A model generated the notes under the pieces. That model had not been told where the DNA came from. It saw only the letters and a program-made list of their open reading frames with translations, and searched no databases. Below, in pieces: positions 1-4,868 of a stretch of DNA of 10,012 nucleotides. Source of the stretch: G039029935 sp039029935 (GTDB lineage Bacteria > Chloroflexota > Anaerolineae > Caldilineales > Caldilineaceae); contig JBCCFC010000415.1 in NCBI GenBank assembly GCA_039029935.1, forward strand, positions 1 through 10,012, given 5' to 3'. Position numbers and translations under genes: made by a program. Each line of letters begins with the position of its first letter. Within the stretch, counting starts at the first letter, position 1.

Positions 1-1
1 A

Positions 2-41
2 TCACAGATTGGTTATCTGTGACGCAGGTAGTCAACCTGCG
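2..41. repeat. Two tandem small hairpins downstream of the kinase gene
   Basis: Two perfect inverted repeats lie back to back. The first pairs TCACAGAT (2-9) with ATCTGTGA (15-22) across a 5-base loop. The second pairs CGCAGGT (23-29) with ACCTGCG (35-41), also across a 5-base loop. The stems abut without a spacer, and the first base after the pair begins an unstructured stretch leading to the kinase stop at 58-60. On the minus strand the pair lies 16 bases after that stop. There is no T-run, so a classical intrinsic terminator is not shown, although the hairpins could slow decay of the mRNA 3' end. Similar short hairpin units are, from memory, common intergenic repeats in Chloroflexota genomes. 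The array may continue beyond the left edge. Confidence 0.7.
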
Positions 42-57
42 ATACTCTCCTCTGTCC

Positions 58-1761
58 CTATGCAGATATAACACCCGGTAATGTAATAAAAAACGTAGAC
101 CCCTTGCCAGAAGCAGACTCGACACGAATTTTGCCGTGCAATTTTTCAGTTGCTTTTTGGACAATCGCCAGCCCAATGCCTGTGCCTTCATATTCGTCAT
201 GGGTATGTAGACGCTGAAAAATACCAAAAATTTTGGTATGATATTTGGCGTCAATACCGATCCCATTGTCACGTACAAAAATTTCAATATCATTTGATTC
301 TAGCAGACGCCATCCAATCGCTACTTGTTTTGTTGCAGAAATGTTAAACTTAAGACTGTTTTGGATGAGATTTTGGAATATCTGGCGCAAGAGAAATGGC
401 TGCGATTCAAACAGAGGCCAGGTCGACGTGATATCGATATCTACGTCACTATCATTCCCATTTTCACTGAAATTGGCAAAATTAAGAGTTCCAATCAACT
501 CATGCAGGAGGTTCCCAAGATGAACAGGTTCCGGCCTTGATTCGTTACGACCTATTCGAGATAACGTTAGCAGATCATCGACAAGTTCCTGTGCATCCTG
601 TACGGATTCTGTCAACCCTGAAAGATACTCTTCTTGCTCTTCGTCCAATGTTCCAGCCAAATCTTCACTCAAAAATTCGGCATAGTTGTGGATAGCGCGC
701 AGCGGGGCTTTGATGTCATGTGAAACGACATAAGTGTACTGCGCCAATTCTTGATTTGCTGCCTCAAGGTCAGTGGCTTTTTCTTCTAGCTCGGTATGAG
801 CCATACGCAGTGCTTCTTCGGTGAGCTGGCGTTCTGCAATCTCTTGCTTAAGCTGTGCATTGGCCGCTTGCAATTCGGCTGTCCGCTCTGCAACCATCTG
901 CTCTAGCTGTAGTTGTTGTTGTGACCATTCGCTTTCTATCTCTTTACGCCACGTGACATCGCGGGCAATCGCATAAATGCTGTCCGTTTGTCCATCGTAC
1001 ACAGCGTTCCAACGCAGCCAAATGTAAGTGCCATCTTTACAGCGCACACGAGATTCAAACAAGGTGCGTTTCCTTGTTGCAATCATGTCCTGATATTGCT
1101 TCAGTGCTTCTTGTTTATCATCTGGATGGATAAAGGCCAGACTAGATTCCGCCATCATATCCGCCATCGTATACCCTAAAGCCTCCATCCATGCGGCAGC
1201 ATTCATGTGTCGGAAAAAGCCTTTGATATCGGTAATGCAAAATAAATCAAGGGTTAAATCAAAAAAGTGTTCACGCTCGCGGACCGCAATCTCATCAGTC
1301 AACACCTGCCGGTTGACGCCAATCAACCCGATGATGTCACCATCATCACTGTAATAGGGGATTTTTGAGACGAGCCTTTTGCTGACCTCCCCTTTGCTGT
1401 TATAAAAGATGGATGGCAAATTATAGAGCGATGCCCCTGTCTCTAACACATGCAAATCATTTTTTTTATACTGCGCAACTCGCTCCGATGGGTGTGGGAA
1501 ATCTTCATCACGCAACCCAATCACCTCCGATGGCGATTCTTTGCCCAAACTTTGCGCATGTGCCAGATTCGACAAGATAAAGCGACGTTCTGTATCCTTG
1601 ACAAACACATGCGCCTTGATCATATCAATTACAGTCCGCAGTAGCTGCACTGTGTCCGTGTTTTCGGCGATATCCCGTTTGAGTTCGATGGATTCCTCTT
1701 CTTCCTGTTCCACTTTCAATTTTGCACTGTCAATTTTCAATTTTCCACTGTCGATTTTCAA
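58..1761 (-). CDS. Cytoplasmic double-PAS sensor histidine kinase
   Basis: A 567-residue two-component sensor kinase that autophosphorylates on histidine and passes the phosphate to a response regulator not in this window. Domains in order: a repeat-derived N-terminus (1-18), an acidic linker, PAS 1 (about 40-155), PAS 2 with PAC motif (about 165-275), a coiled coil (about 278-340), a HisKA dimerisation domain with H-box SHDIKAPLRAI (phospho-acceptor His348), and a HATPase_c domain. The ATPase carries the N-box around Asn464/Asn468, the G1 box DNGIGI (498-503), an F-box IFGIFQRLH and the G2 box GTGIGLAI (526-533). No membrane segment or signal peptide is visible, so it should sense a cytoplasmic or diffusible cue. 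No haem or flavin signature residue could be assigned, so the ligand is unknown. The start is a TTG at 1761, nine bases after GGAGGT (1776-1771). The nearer ATG (1769-1767) is one base from that site and hits a stop after three codons. It overlaps the end of the thioesterase gene at its ribosome binding site, so translational coupling is likely. Confidence 0.93.
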   Translation of the reverse strand: MKIDSGKLKIDSAKLKVEQEEEESIELKRDIAENTDTVQLLRTVIDMIKAHVFVKDTERRFILSNLAHAQSLGKESPSEVIGLRDEDFPHPSERVAQYKKNDLHVLETGASLYNLPSIFYNSKGEVSKRLVSKIPYYSDDGDIIGLIGVNRQVLTDEIAVREREHFFDLTLDLFCITDIKGFFRHMNAAAWMEALGYTMADMMAESSLAFIHPDDKQEALKQYQDMIATRKRTLFESRVRCKDGTYIWLRWNAVYDGQTDSIYAIARDVTWRKEIESEWSQQQLQLEQMVAERTAELQAANAQLKQEIAERQLTEEALRMAHTELEEKATDLEAANQELAQYTYVVSHDIKAPLRAIHNYAEFLSEDLAGTLDEEQEEYLSGLTESVQDAQELVDDLLTLSRIGRNESRPEPVHLGNLLHELIGTLNFANFSENGNDSDVDIDITSTWPLFESQPFLLRQIFQNLIQNSLKFNISATKQVAIGWRLLESNDIEIFVRDNGIGIDAKYHTKIFGIFQRLHTHDEYEGTGIGLAIVQKATEKLHGKIRVESASGKGSTFFITLPGVISA

Positions 1762-1768
1762 TTTTCCA
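1706..1768 (-). repeat. Heptanucleotide tandem repeat across the kinase start codon
   Basis: Read on the minus strand, nine consecutive 7-base units run from 1768 down to 1706: TGGAAAA, TTGAAAA, TCGACAG, TGGAAAA, TTGAAAA, TTGACAG, TGCAAAA, TTGAAAG, TGGAACA. Every third unit is similar, giving a 21-base higher-order period that appears in the protein as LKIDSGK/LKIDSAK. The last unit or two are degenerate. The array begins at the second base of the decoy ATG and contains the actual TTG start codon. Because 7 is not a multiple of 3, gain or loss of one or two units shifts the kinase reading frame, while three units keep it. Confidence 0.85.
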
Positions 1769-2272
1769 TTACCTCCGCTTCATCCGAATTTGACTCCCAA
1801 CCTGCGCTGGAATGGGCAACGTTGCATGTGTTTCATAAATTTCTGCCAATGTATCAACCATTGTCGCTGGCATGGGGACAACACGACCGATGGACTGATC
1901 GACATGAAGTAACATAATCTCATTCGTTGCCGCCAGATAGCCTTCAGTGGCGTGATACATATGATGAAAGATGTGAAATTTCTTCGTATCATAGCCAAGT
2001 AATTGTGTGGTGTAACGTATTGGGGCATGGACAGGCAATTCTTGGATATAATTAATGTGCAGTTCTGCGGTATACGCTGTGCATTGAGTGCTTGTACGGT
2101 AGGGTTCATCAATACCGATATGAATCATAAAAGCATCGGTGACATATCCCAGTGCCACCACATAAAATCCATCATTCAAATGATTGTTATAATCAATCCA
2201 TTCTGATCGCACCACGTCCGTCATCAATTCTAATGGCTGTGCAATAGGTGTGTTTTCTTGGCTTGCTGTCAT
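1769..2272 (-). CDS. Hotdog-fold acyl-CoA thioesterase, betainyl-CoA thioesterase-like
   Basis: A 167-residue single-domain thioesterase of the 4HBT/hotdog superfamily, expected to hydrolyse an acyl-CoA thioester in the cytoplasm. The signature WIDYNNHLND (25-34) matches the D-x-N-x-H-x-N-D type active-site loop. It is followed by FMIHIGID, LHINYIQEL, QLLGYDTKKFHIFHHMYH and LAATNEIMLLHVD. This order of motifs closely resembles, from memory, the betainyl-CoA thioesterase (CdhB) of carnitine degradation, but no carnitine dehydrogenase or beta-keto acid cleavage gene is nearby, so the substrate is open. The open frame extends upstream to a TTG at 2377. I chose the ATG at 2272 because GGAG precedes it by about seven bases, the upstream part is not family-like, and a promoter appears to lie within that extension. 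The TAA stop overlaps the ribosome binding site of the downstream kinase gene, implying one operon. Confidence 0.85.
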   Translation of the reverse strand: MTASQENTPIAQPLELMTDVVRSEWIDYNNHLNDGFYVVALGYVTDAFMIHIGIDEPYRTSTQCTAYTAELHINYIQELPVHAPIRYTTQLLGYDTKKFHIFHHMYHATEGYLAATNEIMLLHVDQSIGRVVPMPATMVDTLAEIYETHATLPIPAQVGSQIRMKRR

Positions 2273-2350
2273 GGTTCTCCATCTCTTTTTGATAATAGTT
2301 TTATTTTCAGTAAATGCTTTTTGCGGTACAATAAGTTCCGCATACATTTT

Positions 2351-2377
2351 AGTATAGGAAAGTATAAAATCAGCCAA
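2351..2377 (-). promoter_or_regulatory. Putative promoter of the thioesterase-kinase operon
   Basis: On the minus strand TTGGCT (2377-2372) and TATACT (2356-2351) are separated by 15 bases. The -10 matches the sigma-70 consensus at five of six positions, the -35 at four of six, and the spacing is two bases short. Transcription would begin near 2344, about 70 bases before the ATG at 2272. This position excludes the longer TTG-started frame. Confidence 0.4.
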
Positions 2378-2396
2378 GAAACACGATTAGATTCTG

Positions 2397-2427
2397 GCTG
2401 AACGCTGACGGCTGATTAGCTGAACGC
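2397..2427. repeat. GCTGANN heptamer repeat in the divergent intergenic region
   Basis: GCTGA occurs at 2397, 2404, 2411 and 2419, with a fifth truncated copy (GCT) at 2426. Spacings are 7, 7, 8 and 7 bases. The units read GCTGAAC, GCTGACG, GCTGATTA and GCTGAAC. On the other strand this is the TCAGCNN type of intergenic repeat. It sits between the thioesterase promoter and gshB, 47 bases upstream of the gshB start, where it could alter promoter or leader spacing. An isolated GCTGAGG at 2461 forms part of the gshB ribosome binding site. Confidence 0.75.
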
Positions 2428-2473
2428 TTTTTCATTATATCATAATTCATTATCAACAAAGCTGAGGTGCAAT

Positions 2474-3427
2474 ATGAAGTTCCTCTTTTTGATGGACCCA
2501 CCAAGTACGGTCAATATCAAAAAAGATACATCGTTTGCGTTTATGGAAAGTGCGCATGAGCGTGGTCATGAAGTTTACTATTTGCCCAAAGGCAACATTA
2601 CATCAAATCAGGGGAGCGTGGTTTTCCGTGTCTACCCCACAACCCCACAGCGGGTTCCAGCAGACCCACTGCCATTGGGTGACGAGATGATTCTAACGGG
2701 TGATGAGATCGACGCGGTGTTCATCCGACCTGACCCACCCTTCAATGTGGAGTATCTCAACAATACGTGGTTTCTCGACCGTCTACCAGCGCGTGTCGTG
2801 GTTCTCAATAAGCCATCAGGTATACGCACAGTCAACGAAAAGCTGTGGGCGACCCAGTTCACCGACATCATTCCACGTACAGTGGTCACGCGCCACAAGC
2901 AAGACTTTCTGGCCTTTTTAGAGCAGGAAGGTGAAATCATCGCCAAGCCGACGGATGGGCATGGTGGCACCGCAGTCTTTCATTTGCATAAAGGGGGAAG
3001 CAATCTCAACGTGACCTTTGAAGTGCTGACAGACAATGGACGTCACGAAATTATCCTCCAACAATATCTGCCAGAGGCCAAGATAGGTGATAAGCGTGTA
3101 TTAATTCTCAATGGTGAATACTTGGGTGCAGTGTTGCGTGTACACAATGAAGACGACCATCGCAACAACTTCTTTGCTGGTGGCAGTGCTCAGGAAGCAC
3201 TGGTTACAGAACGTGACCTAGAGCTGGTTGCCACACTCAGTCCTCACCTGAAAGCATTGGGACTGTACTTTGTTGGCATTGATGTCATTGGTAAGTATTT
3301 GGTGGAAGTAAACGTGACTTCACCGACAGGGATTCAGGAAGCCAGCAATTTTGCTGGTGAGCGGTTGGCCGACCGCGTGGTTGAGGCTGTCGAACAGATG
3401 GTTGAACAACGGCGTACACCATTTTAG
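2474..3427 (+). CDS. gshB: Glutathione synthetase
   Basis: A 317-residue ATP-grasp ligase that joins gamma-glutamylcysteine and glycine to form glutathione with ATP hydrolysis in the cytoplasm. The length matches the bacterial GshB family (about 315 residues). The N-terminal MKFLFLMDPPSTVNIKKDTS block (1-20) is the family hallmark, followed by FIRPDPPFNVEY (83-94) and NKPSGIRTVNEKLW (112-125). The ATP-binding segment is IIAKPTDGHGGTAVF (155-169), with Lys158 as the likely ATP ligand. Metal and substrate motifs follow in VGIDVIG (267-273) and LVEVNVTSPTGI (276-287), with Glu278 and Asn280 in the Mg-binding position. The ATG is preceded by GAGGTG with about five bases of spacing. No residue expected to be essential appears to be missing. 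Its pathway partner gshA is 1.4 kb downstream on the opposite strand. A long palindrome follows the stop by six bases, so it is probably transcribed alone. Confidence 0.96.
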   Translation: MKFLFLMDPPSTVNIKKDTSFAFMESAHERGHEVYYLPKGNITSNQGSVVFRVYPTTPQRVPADPLPLGDEMILTGDEIDAVFIRPDPPFNVEYLNNTWFLDRLPARVVVLNKPSGIRTVNEKLWATQFTDIIPRTVVTRHKQDFLAFLEQEGEIIAKPTDGHGGTAVFHLHKGGSNLNVTFEVLTDNGRHEIILQQYLPEAKIGDKRVLILNGEYLGAVLRVHNEDDHRNNFFAGGSAQEALVTERDLELVATLSPHLKALGLYFVGIDVIGKYLVEVNVTSPTGIQEASNFAGERLADRVVEAVEQMVEQRRTPF

Positions 3428-3433
3428 GCTAGT

Positions 3434-3511
3434 CCACAAAAATAAAATGCCCACTCCAACGCGGAGCTAGCACTCTCTAGTGCGGATTGGAGTAGGCATT
3501 TTATTTTGTGG
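3434..3511. terminator. Long palindromic terminator after gshB
   Basis: The left arm (3434-3459, beginning CCACAAAAATAAAATGCC) pairs with the right arm (3487-3511, ending TTTTATTTTGTGG) through 24 base pairs, with one bulged A and one C-A mismatch. A second small stem, GCACT/AGTGC with loop CTCT (3470-3483), sits in its centre. The GC-rich middle (GCCCACTCCAA with TTGGAGTAGGC) followed by ATTTTATTTT is what an intrinsic terminator looks like, and the mirrored A-rich left arm would let it work in both directions. Its start six bases after the gshB stop fits termination of that gene. Confidence 0.8.
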
Positions 3512-3542
3512 AATGGTCTTAGTGTATGATGTTGATATTCAT

Positions 3543-3571
3543 TTTACAGATGTTCATGGGTTTGGTATAAT
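3543..3571 (+). promoter_or_regulatory. Near-consensus promoter of the Uma2 gene
   Basis: TTTACA (3543-3548) and a perfect TATAAT (3566-3571) are separated by exactly 17 bases, and the -10 is preceded by TGG, an extended -10 element. Only one base deviates from the sigma-70 consensus. Transcription should start near 3578, giving a leader of about 48 bases to the GTG start at 3626. This is the best promoter in the window. Confidence 0.8.
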
Positions 3572-3585
3572 TCATGAACATCTGT
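3546..3585. promoter_or_regulatory. Perfect 13-bp palindrome enclosing the Uma2 promoter (operator candidate)
   Basis: ACAGATGTTCATG (3546-3558) is repeated in perfect inversion as CATGAACATCTGT (3573-3585). The 14-base centre holds the extended -10 box. The left arm overlaps the end of the -35 box and the right arm covers the predicted transcription start. Two arms with centres 27 bp apart across a promoter are a typical repressor arrangement, though no regulator can be named. In readthrough RNA the same sequence would form a hairpin followed by TTTTGTGTTT, so weak terminator activity is an alternative. Confidence 0.6.
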
Positions 3586-3625
3586 TTTGTGTTTGACGTA
3601 ATAAAAAATTAGGAGGCGCATACAC

Positions 3626-4801
3626 GTGAGCATTTCGGAAAAGCAAAAAACAACAAAGAGTGCCGTACCGTCAGATGTTGCCATAGACTCGACGCCCCTC
3701 GTTATTGATTCCGTAGATGATTATCAAGTTTCCATCTCAAACAATGGTAAACATGGGAATGGCGTCAAGCCAAATAGTAACGTCTCAGATGATCATGAAA
3801 AGAATCAAGACGACGACCCATTTCGTTATGGATGGCGTTATGTCAAAAAAATAGCTGCTGACGGTTCCATTATCAACGAGCGAATACCATTAACATTGAG
3901 GGACTTGCTCCATCCACAAGAAGAGGATTTTAGAGTGCAACACTTCGGTCACGACGAATCATGCTATTATGTTAAATTTGCGTTCAGACCACAAATTCAA
4001 CGCCCACCGGGAGTTATCACCTATGATGTTCGCATGGATTTGGGTCTTCCGGGGGTTGAACCCATTGGTCCAGACATTACTGTCATTAAAAATACGAGCG
4101 TAACGACCAAAGAATACAAGGGTACTTATATTGTTGGTCAGGATGGGGATGCACCAGAACTGGTGCTTGAGGTCACCTCTCCCAGTACACGTAACCAAGA
4201 TTTTGATGATAAGCTGGAGTTGATGCGCCAAGCGCGTATTCCTTACTACTTTATCGTTGATTTGGTTCCACCACGCGGTGAAGAACGCCAAATTTATGGG
4301 TATGAACTCATCATTGACGATGAGTTCGTTTACTACGCCACGATTGAGGCCAACGAACAAGGTTGGTTGTGGATGGAACCTGTTGGATTATGGCTGGGGC
4401 TAGATGATGGTGATGTAGTCTGCTACCATCCCGATGGCAGCGCGGTTCTTGAACATGATGAAGCTCTTCGTTTGATGCGATTGGAAAAGGAACGCGTTGA
4501 GCAGGCTTTGGAAGAAGAAAAGCGGAAATCTGAGGCTGAGGCGCAACGGGCTGAGACTGAGGCGCAACGGGCTGAGGCTGAGGCACAACGGGCTGAGACT
4601 GAGGCACAACGGGCTGACGCTGAGATGCAACGGGCTGAGGCTGAGGCGCAACGGGCTGAGGCTGAGACACAACGGGCTGAGGCTGAGGCACAACGGGCTG
4701 AGGCTGAGGCGCAACGGGCAAGTGAATCGGATGCGAAAAATCAACGTCTCCTTGACTATCTACGCTCTTTGGGGGTTGATCCAGATACGATTCCTGACTA
4801 A
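3626..4801 (+). CDS. Uma2-family PD-(D/E)XK nuclease with heptad-repeat coiled-coil tail
   Basis: A 391-residue protein with the Uma2 (DUF820) restriction-endonuclease-like fold. Residues 1-65 are polar, probably disordered, and unlike the family. The nuclease core spans about 90-265. GPDITVI (148-154, Asp150), PELVLEVTSPSTRNQDFDDKLEL (177-199, with Glu182 and Lys196) and ARIPYYFIVD (203-212) correspond to the usual PD, (E/D)-x-SPST, D-x-K and Y-x-x-D motifs, so the catalytic set looks intact. Residues about 280-366 form a long charged coiled coil with nine (A/T)EAQRAE-type heptads, followed by the ending LLDYLRSLGVDPDTIPD, common in such proteins from Chloroflexota. Uma2 proteins are usually present in many genomic copies and their biological role is unsettled; DNA cleavage is inferred from the fold only. 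The GTG start has a perfect AGGAGG (3611-3616) nine bases upstream. The gene has its own promoter and terminator-like hairpins at both ends, and stands between gshB and gshA without an obvious functional link. Confidence 0.88.
   Translation: MSISEKQKTTKSAVPSDVAIDSTPLVIDSVDDYQVSISNNGKHGNGVKPNSNVSDDHEKNQDDDPFRYGWRYVKKIAADGSIINERIPLTLRDLLHPQEEDFRVQHFGHDESCYYVKFAFRPQIQRPPGVITYDVRMDLGLPGVEPIGPDITVIKNTSVTTKEYKGTYIVGQDGDAPELVLEVTSPSTRNQDFDDKLELMRQARIPYYFIVDLVPPRGEERQIYGYELIIDDEFVYYATIEANEQGWLWMEPVGLWLGLDDGDVVCYHPDGSAVLEHDEALRLMRLEKERVEQALEEEKRKSEAEAQRAETEAQRAEAEAQRAETEAQRADAEMQRAEAEAQRAEAETQRAEAEAQRAEAEAQRASESDAKNQRLLDYLRSLGVDPDTIPD
4535..4723 (+). repeat. Nine in-frame 21-bp repeats encoding heptads
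   Basis: Nine near-identical 21-base units encode residues 304-366 of the Uma2 protein. The core CAACGGGC recurs every 21 bases from 4544 to 4712. Units differ by a few substitutions (GCG or GCA for Ala; ACT, GAG or ATG changes), giving AEAQRAE, TEAQRAE, TEAQRAD, AEMQRAE and AETQRAE. The period is exactly seven residues, one coiled-coil heptad pair of turns, so copy-number change lengthens or shortens the coil without a frameshift. The low complexity also keeps other frames open, which produces spurious proline/glutamine-rich frames on the opposite strand. Confidence 0.95.
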
Positions 4802-4815
4802 GAACAAAATCTGCT

Positions 4816-4853
4816 AGATGGTTCTAATGCATTGAAAAACATTAGAACCATCT
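4816..4853. terminator. Perfect 14-bp hairpin between the convergent Uma2 and gshA genes
   Basis: AGATGGTTCTAATG (4816-4829) is perfectly inverted as CATTAGAACCATCT (4840-4853) with a 10-base loop. It lies 14 bases after the Uma2 stop and 15 bases after the gshA stop on the other strand. That position suits a shared bidirectional terminator. Neither side has a real T-run (the minus side continues AGCAGATTTTG), so termination is inferred from position and stem strength. Confidence 0.65.
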
Positions 4854-4868
4854 GATTACTTCTACTCA

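Noticed and set aside
2273..2377. N-terminal extension of the thioesterase from a TTG at 2377
   Set aside because: There is no ribosome binding site, the residues are unlike the family, and a promoter -10 lies within it. The ATG at 2272 has GGAG at proper spacing.
2397..2427. CRISPR-like repeats
   Set aside because: Unit length is seven bases without spacers; it is a simple tandem repeat.
3576..3589. LexA box at the Uma2 transcription start
   Set aside because: GAAC-N4-GTTT deviates from the symmetric GAAC-N4-GTTC type, and no lexA or SOS gene is in the window; kept only as a side remark.
4311..4744. Minus-strand open frames with PQPQPV-type and SLSPLCL-type repeats
   Set aside because: They are antisense readings of the 21-bp repeat in the Uma2 gene. 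They have no ribosome binding site or promoter, and low-complexity repeats keep all frames open.
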